NCBI GenBank assembly: GCA_023411395.1
Contig: JAEYOV010000073.1
Location: 1 to 64,000 of the forward strand
Direction: 5' to 3'
DNA length: 64,000 bases
From: Bacillota bacterium
Lineage (GTDB): Bacteria > Bacillota > Clostridia > Christensenellales > Aristaeellaceae
The notes under the pieces were generated by a model that worked only from the letters and a program-made list of their open reading frames with translations, had not been told where the DNA came from and searched no databases. Within the stretch, counting starts at the first letter, position 1, and each line of letters opens with the position of its first letter. The position numbers and the translations under genes are program-made. Positions 15,626-23,725 of the stretch are shown here, piece after piece.

Positions 15626-16651
15626 TTAAGCCAGTAACCCGATGATCTTCCTGGCGGCCCCCTCGTCGGTGACTAGCATTTCGTGGCGGTAGTGACGCAA
15701 AACCGCGATCATGGCCTCGGCCTTTTTTTCGCCTGCCGCCACGGCGATCATCAGGCAGTTGGGCTTTAAGCGCCCCAGGTCGACCCCCACGCTGGAAGCT
15801 GTATACAAACAGTTTCCCTCACGGTCGAAGTAATATCCAAAAGCCTCCGCCACCGCGCCTTCGGACAGGAGTTTTCTGGTGAGGCTCACCGACAGGTGCC
15901 GGTGCTTGGCCATTTCGTCGGCCCGGCCGATGCCGTGTAGAATCACATCCGCCCGCTGAAGAAGCTCGATGGTCTCCCGCACCTCCGGCAGCTTGCGCAT
16001 TTCCTGCATGGCCGCCGCGTCCATATGGTCGGGCAGGTGCATCAGCCGGTGATGGCCGCCAAGCTTCCTGGCGATTTCAGCCGCCAGTGTATTGGCCTGG
16101 GTTTCCACCGTGCGGCCCATGCCGCCCCTGGCCGGTACCACCATCACGTTCATGGGCGAGGAGGGCTGCATGTTCCTAGCCACTTCCGACATGGTTCCGC
16201 CGCCGGTCACCGCCAGGGTGTCGCCGCTTTGCAGAATGCTGCGAAGCCGCTGCGCCGCCATCCGGCCCACATCATGGAGCACATGGCTTTCCTCATCGGC
16301 GTTCCCCGCCGCCACAAACACACGGGGCACATTCAGAAGCCCGGACAAGGTGGTCTCCAGGGCGGTGAGGCCGCGCATGGCCCGGCTGAATTCCCGGGCG
16401 CCTGGCAAAACGGCATCCGCCGCTGATGTCAGGCTCATTCCCGCCGCGTCCAGGTCAATAAAACCTTCCTCTTTGAGCACTGTGGCCACCGTGCGAATCT
16501 CCCGCTCCGGCAGGTTCAGCCGCGCGGCCAACTGCCTGCGCCCAACCGGCTGGAGGACAGCGATGCGCTCCAGCACCAGCGCCCGCAAGCCCATTTCCCG
16601 GGCCAGATCGGGGGCAAGATGCTGCATCAGGTCCAGAAAATCCTCCTGCAT
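15626..16651 (-). CDS. cggR: CggR-type central glycolytic regulator (SorC family)
   Basis: A 341-residue repressor. Residues about 20-75 form a winged helix-turn-helix (LQPVGRRQLAARLNLPEREI) and the rest is a SorC/CggR sugar-phosphate-binding domain with VTGGGTMSEVARNM and PARGGMGRTVETQANTLA. In Bacillus subtilis CggR responds to fructose-1,6-bisphosphate and represses the gapA operon. Here it heads cggR-pgk-tpiA-gpmI with no gapA. An operator-like sequence matching much of the Bacillus consensus lies between its promoter and start codon, so autorepression of the operon is likely. GGAGGAAAGG precedes the ATG at 16651. Confidence 0.92.
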   Translation of the reverse strand: MQEDFLDLMQHLAPDLAREMGLRALVLERIAVLQPVGRRQLAARLNLPEREIRTVATVLKEEGFIDLDAAGMSLTSAADAVLPGAREFSRAMRGLTALETTLSGLLNVPRVFVAAGNADEESHVLHDVGRMAAQRLRSILQSGDTLAVTGGGTMSEVARNMQPSSPMNVMVVPARGGMGRTVETQANTLAAEIARKLGGHHRLMHLPDHMDAAAMQEMRKLPEVRETIELLQRADVILHGIGRADEMAKHRHLSVSLTRKLLSEGAVAEAFGYYFDREGNCLYTASSVGVDLGRLKPNCLMIAVAAGEKKAEAMIAVLRHYRHEMLVTDEGAARKIIGLLA

Positions 16652-16672
16652 TCCTTTCCTCCGGCGGGCTCA

Positions 16673-16735
16673 AAGTGTCCCACTTGACCATTTTCGTCCC
16701 GCAAAAAGTATACAACAGCCTGGGAGAATCCGCAA
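16673..16735 (-). promoter_or_regulatory. cggR promoter with CggR-like operator
   Basis: On the minus strand a -35-like TTGCGG (16730-16735) is followed after 17 bases by TATACT (16707-16712). Just downstream comes CGGGAC-GAAAAT-GGTC-AAG-TGGGAC (16677-16701). The Bacillus CggR operator is CGGGAC-N6-TGTC-N4-CGGGAC; this copy differs by one base in each of two boxes and is one base shorter. Its position would block transcription of the glycolytic operon. Confidence 0.6.
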
Positions 16736-16819
16736 GCCCCAGGTAAGGAAATTGTGTGCCCGGGAAATTGTTTTCTTTCTGTCTTTAACCGCATACAGTA
16801 TCTTAAAGGGGGCGCCGCC

Positions 16820-17077
16820 ATGGAGAAAATCGTATTGATCGCGCTGTATGCCGGACTTCTGCTGCTCATTTACATAGCCGGCGTCCATGTGGAGCCGTAC
16901 AAGCCCGCCTGGAAGCTATTGGAGCGGGGCTTGCTGGGTGTAGGCGTGCTGCTTGTATGGAACCTTTTAGCCGCGCCATTCGAGCTGTCCATAGGCCTAA
17001 ATCCCCTGACAGCCATCGTCACCGGGTTGCTGGGCGTGCCGGGGCTGGGGCTGCTGCTGGTGCTTCGGATGATGTAG
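16820..17077 (+). CDS. bofA: BofA-like membrane protein (pro-sigma-K processing inhibitor family)
   Basis: An 85-residue, almost entirely hydrophobic protein with two to three membrane segments and the BofA-family C-terminal pattern FELSIGLNPLTAIVTGLLGVPGLGLLLVL. BofA in Bacillus holds back cleavage of pro-sigma-K by SpoIVFB in the outer forespore membrane. The gene is monocistronic and divergent from cggR. With dpaAB in the same window it supports a sporulating host. Its stop codon is followed directly by a double-hairpin repeat. Confidence 0.85.
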   Translation: MEKIVLIALYAGLLLLIYIAGVHVEPYKPAWKLLERGLLGVGVLLVWNLLAAPFELSIGLNPLTAIVTGLLGVPGLGLLLVLRMM

Positions 17078-17247
17078 CCAGGGAGGCTCTGCCTCCCTGG
17101 ACCCACCGCCAAAGGCTCCGGAACCCCGACCCCGCCAGTGGCGGATAAGGGAGGGGCGGAGGAGACTGGCGAAACGAGCGATGGGAGCGGTAGCGAACCA
17201 GCGCGACGATTGAGCCAGATGGAATATATCCCTTTGGAATCCCTGTA
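17078..17247 (+). repeat. Element A copy 3, interrupted by element B
   Basis: Directly after the bofA stop, CCAGGGAGG..CCTCCCTGG and ACCCACCGCCAAAGG match the first part of element A. At 17113 the sequence switches to element B (GGCTCCGGAACCCC, CCGCCAGTGGCGG, GACTGGCGAAACGAGCGATG, ATTGAGCCAGATGG), and at about 17222 element A resumes with TATATCCCTTTGGAATCCC. This is a nested arrangement of two repeat types. Confidence 0.75.
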
Positions 17248-17315
17248 TTGAACTATGTGCAGGGAAGAACATTTAAACCAATAGTGAAAACTGGCGAAGC
17301 CAATTACTCCTTCAG

Positions 17316-17490
17316 TCTCCTTCGTCGACAGCTCCCTCAAGAGGGTGCCTTTTGGAGAGCCTCCCTCTTGAGGGAGGTTCTGAAACTTCGCCCCTGCCAG
17401 TGGCAGGAATGGGCGAATTGGAGGAAATGGGCGAAACAGAGCAATGGGAGCGGTAGCGAACCATTGTGACAATTGAGCCCATCGGAGGCA
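17316..17490 (+). repeat. Second element B copy with an attached 14-bp inverted repeat
   Basis: CTCCCTCAAGAGGG (17332-17345) pairs perfectly with CCCTCTTGAGGGAG (17363-17376). A divergent element B follows (CCTGCCAGTGGCAGG, ATGGGCGAAACAGAGCAATG, GGTAGCGAACC, ATTGAGCCCATCGG). Together with the previous entry it fills the 463-base gap between bofA and thiI; no gene is seen there. Confidence 0.65.
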
Positions 17491-17540
17491 CGGCGAAGCC
17501 GTGACGGAAGGAGTAGCCTCCAAAAAGCATATCCTTCCCC

Positions 17541-18683
17541 TTACACATCCACAATCTCAATATTGTCCATCGCATCCTGGATGAGGGCCTCGCTGTCAAG
17601 CAGCGCTTCTCCTTCCAGGATTTTTTCCATTCTGGGCTTTGTGGCGGGATGCTTTGGAGTAAACACTGTGCAGCAATCTTCATACGGAAGGGAGGATGTT
17701 TCAAACGTGCCGATGCGCCTTGCCACGTCGATGATTTCCTGCTTGTCAAACCCGATCAGCGGACGGAAAACAGGCAGCGACACCACCTCATCGGTACACT
17801 GCAGCGCCTGCATGGTCTGGCTGGCCACCTGGCCTATGCTCTCGCCGGTAATCAGGCCATAGGAATGCTCCAACTTCGCGATGCGCTCGGCAATGCGCAT
17901 CATGTACCTGCGCATGATGAGCGTGGTATATTCCTCCGCGCACTTTTCATGAATCTCCATCTGGATGCGGGTAAAGGGCACCACATGCACTCGCACGCCG
18001 CACAGGCTTTCGGAGAGGATGCGGGCCAGGGAGAGCACCTTTTCCTTCGCCCGGTCGCTGGTGTAGGGGAAGGAATGGAAGTGGACGGCGCTGACGGTAA
18101 CGCCCCGTTTGGCGATCATGTAGCCGGCCACGGGGCTGTCGATGCCTCCGGATAAAAGCAGCGTCGCCCGGCCATTGGTGCCGACAGGCATGCCGCCCGC
18201 ACCGGGTATGGTCTTCACGTACAGGTAGGCAAAATCCCGGATCTCCACGTTCAGTACATGCTCGGGGCTATGCACATCCACCGCAAGATCCGGCAGCCGC
18301 TCAAGCAGATACTCGCCCATGCGGCCGTTGATTTGCGGGGAATCCAAAAAGTATCGCTTGTCGGAGCGGCGGGCGGACACCTTGAAGGAGCCTTTGACAT
18401 CCTTCATCATCTCCGCCGCGGCGGCGCAAACCGCGTCAAAATCAGTCTTGTCCATTTCAATGGCCGGGCATACGGAATGCACGCCAAACACCTTGGTCAC
18501 CCTGCGGATGCATTCGGTCATGTCCGCATCGCTCACAAACACGCGGCTGTCGTTCAGCCACACGCGGCCGCCCATCTCTTTCACGGCAGCCTTGACCCTG
18601 TCCACCAGCATGCGCAGAAAATAAGGCCGGTTCAGACCTTTCAAATAAATCTCGCCAAAGCGTATAAGGAGCACCTCACGCAT
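17541..18683 (-). CDS. thiI: tRNA 4-thiouridine / thiamine sulfurtransferase ThiI
   Basis: A 380-residue enzyme that activates tRNA uridine 8 by adenylation and transfers sulfur, and can feed thiazole synthesis. It has an N-terminal ferredoxin-like region, a THUMP domain (about 60-165) and an adenylating PP-loop domain with LLLSGGIDSPVAGYMIAKRG and LITGESIGQVASQTMQALQ. It ends without the rhodanese domain found in the enterobacterial protein, as is normal for Firmicutes. The start at 18683 (MREVLLIRFGE) follows AAGGAG. A cysteine desulfurase that could donate the sulfur lies 500 bp upstream on the same strand. A degenerate copy of its 5' end is found at 18790-18863. Confidence 0.95.
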   Translation of the reverse strand: MREVLLIRFGEIYLKGLNRPYFLRMLVDRVKAAVKEMGGRVWLNDSRVFVSDADMTECIRRVTKVFGVHSVCPAIEMDKTDFDAVCAAAAEMMKDVKGSFKVSARRSDKRYFLDSPQINGRMGEYLLERLPDLAVDVHSPEHVLNVEIRDFAYLYVKTIPGAGGMPVGTNGRATLLLSGGIDSPVAGYMIAKRGVTVSAVHFHSFPYTSDRAKEKVLSLARILSESLCGVRVHVVPFTRIQMEIHEKCAEEYTTLIMRRYMMRIAERIAKLEHSYGLITGESIGQVASQTMQALQCTDEVVSLPVFRPLIGFDKQEIIDVARRIGTFETSSLPYEDCCTVFTPKHPATKPRMEKILEGEALLDSEALIQDAMDNIEIVDV

Positions 18684-18734
18684 GATACAAATCCCCTTTA
18701 ACAAACCAATTGAACTTACCGCATCAAATATTTT

Positions 18735-18863
18735 GGATTTCGCGCCTGTAGGCGCGACCAGGGCTTTCCGATCGCCCTGGACCTTCGGGTGCAAGCGAAG
18801 AAAATATGGCTGGTTCATGCCTTACAAATAAATTTCATAAAGCGGATGGAGTACCTCACGCAT
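18735..18863 (-). repeat. Element B end plus a decayed duplicate of the thiI 5' end
   Basis: 18735-18769 (GGATTTCGCGCCTG...GGGCTTTCC) is a 34/35 match to the reverse complement of 28697-28731, the hairpin end of element B. From 18790 to 18863 the sequence repeats the first 75 bases of thiI with its ribosome-binding region: it would encode MREVLHPLYEIYL, then a stop, then GMNQPYFLR, against MREVLLIRFGEIYLKGLNRPYFLR in the real gene. Confidence 0.75.
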
Positions 18864-18900
18864 GAACATATCTCCTTTTCCTATATACGCCTACATCAGA

Positions 18901-19137
18901 TCACCACCAAGGTATAACTCCCACGCATTTGAGCAAAAGAAGCAAAGCGCAGACACCAAGATTGATTTTTCCGCAAACCAAAATGATCTTGTTCAGTACA
19001 TTTTGTACCTTGTAGCGCTTGTCACGCTTGTCAAATCTGACTATCTGCAACGTTGTGCTTTCATTTAGCTTGGAAGAGGGAAGGATATCCAGAAAGAAGA
19101 CCAATACGGATCCGATGATATATGCTGTACTATACAT
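18901..19137 (-). CDS. Small membrane protein of unknown function
   Basis: A 78-residue protein with an N-terminal hydrophobic stretch (AYIIGSVLVFFLDILP), a charged middle (RFDKRDKRYK) and a C-terminal membrane segment (LGVCALLLLLKCVGVIPWW). GGAGGG six bases before the ATG at 19137 supports translation. The gene is noticeably AT-richer than its neighbours, which may indicate a different origin. It lies between the decayed thiI duplicate and the cysteine desulfurase. I recognise no family. Confidence 0.55.
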   Translation of the reverse strand: MYSTAYIIGSVLVFFLDILPSSKLNESTTLQIVRFDKRDKRYKVQNVLNKIILVCGKINLGVCALLLLLKCVGVIPWW

Positions 19138-19192
19138 ACCACACCCTCCATCAGTCCGGACCTGTTTGAATTAGGAAGATCCTGCAACTGCA

Positions 19193-20344
19193 TCAACGCC
19201 TTTGATATCTGGACAATTGCTGATAATGCTCCTTCACTCTACTCGCGGTGTAATCGATCTCCGCCTCCGTAGTATAGGGCGACAGGCTGAAACGGATGGC
19301 ACATTCCGCATCCCACTGGGGCACGTCCATGGCCTTGAGCGTTTCCGATACCTTTTGCTTGCGGGAGGAGCAGGCGGAACCCATGCTGACGTACACGTTG
19401 TCTCCCGCCAGGGCATAGAGCATGGTTTCAGAACGCACAGGCCGGAAGGACACGTTCAATACATGCGGACCGCAGGCGGCGCTATCCAAGTCCGGTCCGT
19501 TGATGTTCACGCCGGGCAGGTTTTGTGAAAGCAGCTCAAACAGCCGCCGCTTGAGAGCATACATCGTTTCCGCCGCATTATTCGGATATGTTTCCACCGC
19601 CGCCATCAGCCCTTCGATGCCCGGCGTGTTCTCCGTGCCGGAGCGCAGCCCCTTTTCCTGGCCGCCGCCGAATACCCTGGGACCCACCTTGTGCCCTTTT
19701 TTAAGCACCAGCGCGCCCACGCCCTTGGGGCCGTGTATCTTATGAGCGCTCAAGGCATACGACTGTATATTCAGCGCTTCCATGGAAAATGGCACACGCA
19801 AAAACCCCTGCACGCCATCCACATGTATGGCCGCTTTGGGGCAGAGCCTGTCCCGAAGCACGGCAATCTCTTTCAGCGGCTGTATGGCTCCCGTTTCATT
19901 GTTCACCTGCATAACGCAGATCAAATGCACGCTTTCATCCAACAGTGCAGCCATCGCTTCCAAATCCACCGTGCTGTCCCTTCGCACCGGGATGCTGACA
20001 GGCGTATGGCCCATCCGCTCCGCATATAGGCAGCTTTGTTTCACGGCGGGGTGTTCCACCGCCGTGTATAAAACCTTGCCCGGCTTTTTGACGGTGGATA
20101 AATACCCCAGAATGGCCAGATTATCCGCTTCCGTGCCGCCTGCGGTAAAAATCACCTCCCCCGCCCCGGCCTGCGCATGCGCCGCCAGCAATGCCCGGCA
20201 GGCGTCCATCCGCTTCTCCGCCTGGAGTGCGGGGCCGTAGGGGGAGGAGGGGTTATAAAAGCCATCCCGCATGGCCGTCAAAACAGCCTCGATCACCGGC
20301 TGCGACGGCCTTGTGGTGGCGCTGTTGTCCAGATACGCTTCCAT
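19193..20344 (-). CDS. Cysteine desulfurase (NifS/IscS type)
   Basis: A 383-residue PLP enzyme releasing sulfur from cysteine as a protein persulfide. Visible landmarks are FTAGGTEADNLAILG, the PLP-binding lysine in ALSAHKIHGPKGVGAL, GGGQEKGLRSGTENTPG, and the sulfur-accepting cysteine in YVSMGSACSSRKQKVS. The position next to thiI on the same strand suggests it is the sulfur donor for tRNA thiolation rather than a general Fe-S assembly enzyme, since no iscU is nearby. Its ATG overlaps the stop codon of the preceding gene by one base, pointing to translational coupling. Confidence 0.93.
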   Translation of the reverse strand: MEAYLDNSATTRPSQPVIEAVLTAMRDGFYNPSSPYGPALQAEKRMDACRALLAAHAQAGAGEVIFTAGGTEADNLAILGYLSTVKKPGKVLYTAVEHPAVKQSCLYAERMGHTPVSIPVRRDSTVDLEAMAALLDESVHLICVMQVNNETGAIQPLKEIAVLRDRLCPKAAIHVDGVQGFLRVPFSMEALNIQSYALSAHKIHGPKGVGALVLKKGHKVGPRVFGGGQEKGLRSGTENTPGIEGLMAAVETYPNNAAETMYALKRRLFELLSQNLPGVNINGPDLDSAACGPHVLNVSFRPVRSETMLYALAGDNVYVSMGSACSSRKQKVSETLKAMDVPQWDAECAIRFSLSPYTTEAEIDYTASRVKEHYQQLSRYQRR

Positions 20345-20874
20345 TATGCCTGATAGGCGCCCCTTTGCAGGTATTTTTTGATCATTTCCACCATTTCGCC
20401 GGAGGGTTCCAGGATGATGACGCGCTTGTTTCCGTCCTTTACAAAATAGAAGTAGTACAGCTCCGCGCCGCGGTTTAAAAACCAGTGTTCCCTTTTGATG
20501 CCCGGCATGGAAATGTAGCGCTGGAAGGAGGAGGAGGAAACGGGGCCGAAGGCTTCCACGTTCTTCACCCGCATGGTACCCAGGCTCTTGCGCTTTTGAT
20601 TGTTGAACACCTTGGCAAAATCCATTTCGCCGTTGGTGAAGGTGTACTCAAACTCGGTGCGCAGCCGGTCGCGGCGCAGGAACAAAAGCACCGCGCTGCC
20701 GCCGAAAACGGCGACAAAAATCACGGAGAACAGGTCGAACGCCGCAAACAAAAGCTGAAGCTGCATCACGGCAAGCAGCGCCATGACCACCATCACCACT
20801 GCCGAAATGTAATACAGCGCCTCATCCAGCCCCCTGTTTTTCTTGACCACGATCTCTTCCTTAAAGTGATCCAT
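20344..20874 (-). CDS. DUF6106-like membrane protein
   Basis: A 176-residue protein with a short cytosolic N-terminus, two membrane segments (about 22-42 and 48-65, YISAVVMVVMALLAVMQL and FSVIFVAVFGGSAVLLFL) and a cytosolic domain with YTFTNGEMDFAKVFNNQKRK and a C-terminal helix. This architecture matches a family I know as DUF6106; function is unknown. AAGGAGG precedes the ATG at 20874. It sits between a PAP2-type protein and the cysteine desulfurase, whose start overlaps its stop. Confidence 0.8.
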   Translation of the reverse strand: MDHFKEEIVVKKNRGLDEALYYISAVVMVVMALLAVMQLQLLFAAFDLFSVIFVAVFGGSAVLLFLRRDRLRTEFEYTFTNGEMDFAKVFNNQKRKSLGTMRVKNVEAFGPVSSSSFQRYISMPGIKREHWFLNRGAELYYFYFVKDGNKRVIILEPSGEMVEMIKKYLQRGAYQA

Positions 20875-20896
20875 TTGTTCTTCCTCCTTGCGTATA

Positions 20897-21346
20897 TTAG
20901 ATCAGGAACAGCCCCGTAATGATCAGCCCCAGCACAGCCCCGGCAAATACCTCCAGAGGCGTGTGGCCGATGAGTTCCTTCAACTGTTCTTCGGTAATCT
21001 GCTTGCCGTCCACCAGCATATCGTGCAGTATCCTGTTGATGACCACGGCCTGCGTGCCCGTTTCCCTGCGCACGCCCGCGGCATCGTACATGACAATGAT
21101 GGCAAGGGCGAAGGATATGGCAAACAACGCCGTACCAAAGCCCTCTTTTGCCCCCACCATGGCGGCCAGGGAAACCACCAGCGCGGTATGGGAACTGGGC
21201 ATGCCTCCGGAACCCAGCCATCTGCGCCAGTTCAGCTCATGCTCCACCAGATAGTAAATGGGCACCTTCAGCGCCTGGGCAATGAACCAGGATGTCATGG
21301 CGCAGATCAATATTTGGTTCCGTAAAATTTCCGCGATGCTATGCAC
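20897..21346 (-). CDS. Divergent PAP2-family membrane protein (YuiD type)
   Basis: About 149 residues with four membrane segments. The sequence SGGMPSSHTALVVSLA is the conserved core of the 'divergent PAP2' (DUF212, YuiD-like) family, related to lipid phosphate phosphatases; YDAAGVRRETGTQA and GHTPLEVFAGAVLG are also typical. GTG at 21346 (VHSIAEIL) matches where family members begin; a longer ATG start at 21382 is possible. It lies 36 bp after ispA in the same direction, so it may act on isoprenoid phosphates, but that is inference only. Confidence 0.85.
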   Translation of the reverse strand: MHSIAEILRNQILICAMTSWFIAQALKVPIYYLVEHELNWRRWLGSGGMPSSHTALVVSLAAMVGAKEGFGTALFAISFALAIIVMYDAAGVRRETGTQAVVINRILHDMLVDGKQITEEQLKELIGHTPLEVFAGAVLGLIITGLFLI

Positions 21347-21382
21347 GAAACAACCGCCTCTGATTAAAGTCCGGAACTGCAC

Positions 21383-22279
21383 TTATTGTACCCGGTGAAG
21401 CATGCTTTGCGCAAGGGATGCAAGAAAGTTTCCCTTTTGTTCAAAAAGGGAAAGCGCATGAACCGCCGCCTCCACGTGGCGGAGGGCGTCCTCCCGCGCC
21501 TTTTTGAGCCCCACGCAGGCGGGCCAGGTGAGCTTTCGGTGCTTTTCATCCATGCCTGTCTTTTTCCCCAGCAGCTTTTCCTCGCCGACAAGGTCCAAAA
21601 GATCGTCCACAATTTGAAAGGCCACGCCCATGTGACAGCCGTAATCTCTCACCGCATTGAGCTCTTCCCCCGTGCCGCCGGCAAGCAAAAGCCCAGCCTC
21701 CGCCGCGCCGGTGAACATATCCGCCGTCTTGTGGCGGTGGATATAGGTCACCAGAGAAATGTCCGGCTCCCGCCCTTCCATGGATACATCCAGCGACTGG
21801 CCCGCTACCATCCCCGTGACGCCCGCCCGGCGGGCAATGGCGCCTGCGGCAGCCACGGCTTCCGGCGTTCCCAATCTCGCGGCATGGGCCAGCATGGTTT
21901 CAAAAGCCATGCTAAGCAGCCCATCCCCCGCCAGAATGGCCATGGCCTCCCCGTACACCTTATGGCAGGTGGGCATGCCGCGCCTTAGATCGTCATCGTC
22001 CATGGCAGGCAGGTCATCGTGGATCAGGGAATAGGTGTGGATCATCTCCAGCGCCACGGCATAGGGCAGCGCCGGGGTGACATCCTCCTTCTTCAAGGCG
22101 TAGGCACCCAGAAGCATCACGGGCCTTAATCGCTTGCCCCCGGCCAATAAGCTGTAGCGCATGGCCTGCCCCAGAAGGCCGGGTATTTGCCCGTCTTCGG
22201 GCACCGTATCCCCCGGCCGGACAGCTTGTTTAAGCGCGTCCTCCACCAGGGCATGATATTTTTCATGCATCTCTTTCAC
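21383..22279 (-). CDS. ispA: Farnesyl/geranyl diphosphate synthase
   Basis: A 298-residue trans-prenyltransferase that condenses isopentenyl and allylic diphosphates to make precursors of undecaprenyl phosphate and quinones. The first Asp-rich motif is HDDLPAMDDDDLRRG and the second is FQIVDDLLDLVGEE; the substrate-binding GGKRLRPVML and GKKTGMDEKH are also present. The residues before the first motif (HTYSLI) fit a short-chain product. The start overlaps the xseB stop as ATGA, and the xseA-xseB-ispA order is the standard Firmicutes arrangement. Confidence 0.95.
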   Translation of the reverse strand: MKEMHEKYHALVEDALKQAVRPGDTVPEDGQIPGLLGQAMRYSLLAGGKRLRPVMLLGAYALKKEDVTPALPYAVALEMIHTYSLIHDDLPAMDDDDLRRGMPTCHKVYGEAMAILAGDGLLSMAFETMLAHAARLGTPEAVAAAGAIARRAGVTGMVAGQSLDVSMEGREPDISLVTYIHRHKTADMFTGAAEAGLLLAGGTGEELNAVRDYGCHMGVAFQIVDDLLDLVGEEKLLGKKTGMDEKHRKLTWPACVGLKKAREDALRHVEAAVHALSLFEQKGNFLASLAQSMLHRVQ

Positions 22280-22512
22280 GGTTCGTACTCCGTCTTGTTC
22301 TCCACAGGCGCATCCCCCTGAAGGGAAAGCTCCGTCAGCTTGCCCTGGGCCTTTTCCAATTGGCCCTGCAATTGGCGGGAGAGGGCGACGCCTTCCTCAT
22401 ACAGGCGGAGTAAATCTGTAAGCGGTAAACCGCCCGCCTCCATGGTTTTCACCAGCACTTCGAACCTTTCCAGCGTTTGCTCAAAGGATTCGGTGTTTTG
22501 GTTTTCACTCAA
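22276..22512 (-). CDS. xseB: Exodeoxyribonuclease VII small subunit
   Basis: A 78-residue helical protein (FEQTLERFEVLVKTMEAGG, LTDLLRLYEEGVALSRQL), which is the XseB signature. It associates in several copies with XseA to form the ssDNA exonuclease. The start is assigned to TTG 22512, which has a well-placed AAGGAGG and overlaps the end of xseA by 8 bases; no in-frame ATG lies close. The stop overlaps ispA as ATGA. Confidence 0.9.
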   Translation of the reverse strand: MSENQNTESFEQTLERFEVLVKTMEAGGLPLTDLLRLYEEGVALSRQLQGQLEKAQGKLTELSLQGDAPVENKTEYEP

Positions 22513-23725
22513 AGGGATTCCCCTCCTTCGTTTCCAGCGCGCCGGCCAGCACCTGGCCGTCCTGAAATACCACCCGCAGCCTGTCGCCAGGCGCAACGGC
22601 CCTGACACCCGTCACAGGCACATCACCCTTCAAGGCCAGTGCGTAGCCTCTTTTCAGCACCTGCATGGGGCCCAACGCGGAAAGCTTGGCCTGCGCGGCG
22701 CCATACCGCGCTCCCGACACCGCAAGGCCGGCCGCAGCCGCGTTTTTCAGCCGGGAAACCAGCAGATCAGCGCGGCTTGCCGCGGCCAGCACCTGCGCCC
22801 TGGGGTGCAGGCCTTGAAGCCTGTTCTGCGTCTTCAACAGACGCTCCCAGCTTTTGAGAAGCGTTTTATCCGCGCCATTTTGCAGCCGCCGGGCCATTTC
22901 TTCCACCGTGAAAACCAAATCTTCAAGGATCGGCACCGCCAATTCCGCCGCGGCGGAGGGGGTGGAAGCCCGCACATCCGCCACGAAATCAGCAATGGTG
23001 AAGTCCGTCTCATGGCCCACGGCGGATACCACCGGAACGGGGCAGGCCGCGATGGCCCGGGCGACAATCTCTTCGTTGAAGGCCCACAAGTCCTCCATGG
23101 AACCGCCGCCCCGGCCCACGATGATCACCGAAATGCCGGGCGTCTTCCCCAGCGCTTCGATACCCCGCACAATATCCTCTGCCGCGCCTTCCCCTTGCAC
23201 CTGGGCCGGGAAAAGCACAAGATTCATGCCGGGATGACGCCTTAAGGATACCTGGCAAATGTCCCTGATCACCGCCCCTGTGCGGGAGGTGACGATACCG
23301 ACCTTCTCTGGCAGCAGCGGCAGGGGCCGCTTGCGGGCGGCGTCGAACAGCCCTTCCTTTTGCAGCTTCAACTTTAGCTGCTCAAAGCGCAGGAACAAGT
23401 CCCCCAGGCCGTCCTCCTTCATGGCTTCGGCATAAAACTGGTAGGCGCCGTCTCTGGGATACAGGCTCACGCTGCCAGTCAAAACCACCTGCATTCCATC
23501 CCTTGGCGCAAGCCGAACGGACAGATTGTTCTGGCGGAACATGACGCAGCTTATGCGTGCGGTTTCATCCTTCAATGAAAAGTACCAATGGCCGGAGGTG
23601 TGGCGCTTGAAGTTGCTGATTTCGCCCTTCAGCCGCGTGTGCTGGAGCATGGGGTCAGCCGCCAATGTCCTGCGCACATACTCATTCAGTTCGCCTACGG
23701 AAAGGATTCCGTCAAATGCTTTCAT
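22505..23725 (-). CDS. xseA: Exodeoxyribonuclease VII large subunit
   Basis: A 406-residue nuclease subunit. An N-terminal OB-fold (LKGEISNFKRHTSGHWYFSL) binds ssDNA; the catalytic region carries GIVTSRTGAVIRDI, IIVGRGGGSMEDLWAFNEE and SAVGHETDFTIADFVAD with the His and Asp typical of the family; a coiled-coil C-terminal part binds XseB. The start overlaps the folD stop as ATGA. It is part of the continuous nusB-to-ispA cluster. Confidence 0.95.
   Translation of the reverse strand: MKAFDGILSVGELNEYVRRTLAADPMLQHTRLKGEISNFKRHTSGHWYFSLKDETARISCVMFRQNNLSVRLAPRDGMQVVLTGSVSLYPRDGAYQFYAEAMKEDGLGDLFLRFEQLKLKLQKEGLFDAARKRPLPLLPEKVGIVTSRTGAVIRDICQVSLRRHPGMNLVLFPAQVQGEGAAEDIVRGIEALGKTPGISVIIVGRGGGSMEDLWAFNEEIVARAIAACPVPVVSAVGHETDFTIADFVADVRASTPSAAAELAVPILEDLVFTVEEMARRLQNGADKTLLKSWERLLKTQNRLQGLHPRAQVLAAASRADLLVSRLKNAAAAGLAVSGARYGAAQAKLSALGPMQVLKRGYALALKGDVPVTGVRAVAPGDRLRVVFQDGQVLAGALETKEGNPFE

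Noticed and set aside
16792..16799. Sigma-E promoter for bofA (CATACAGT)
   Set aside because: The -10 fits the Bacillus sigma-E consensus, but no acceptable -35 is found 13-15 bases upstream.
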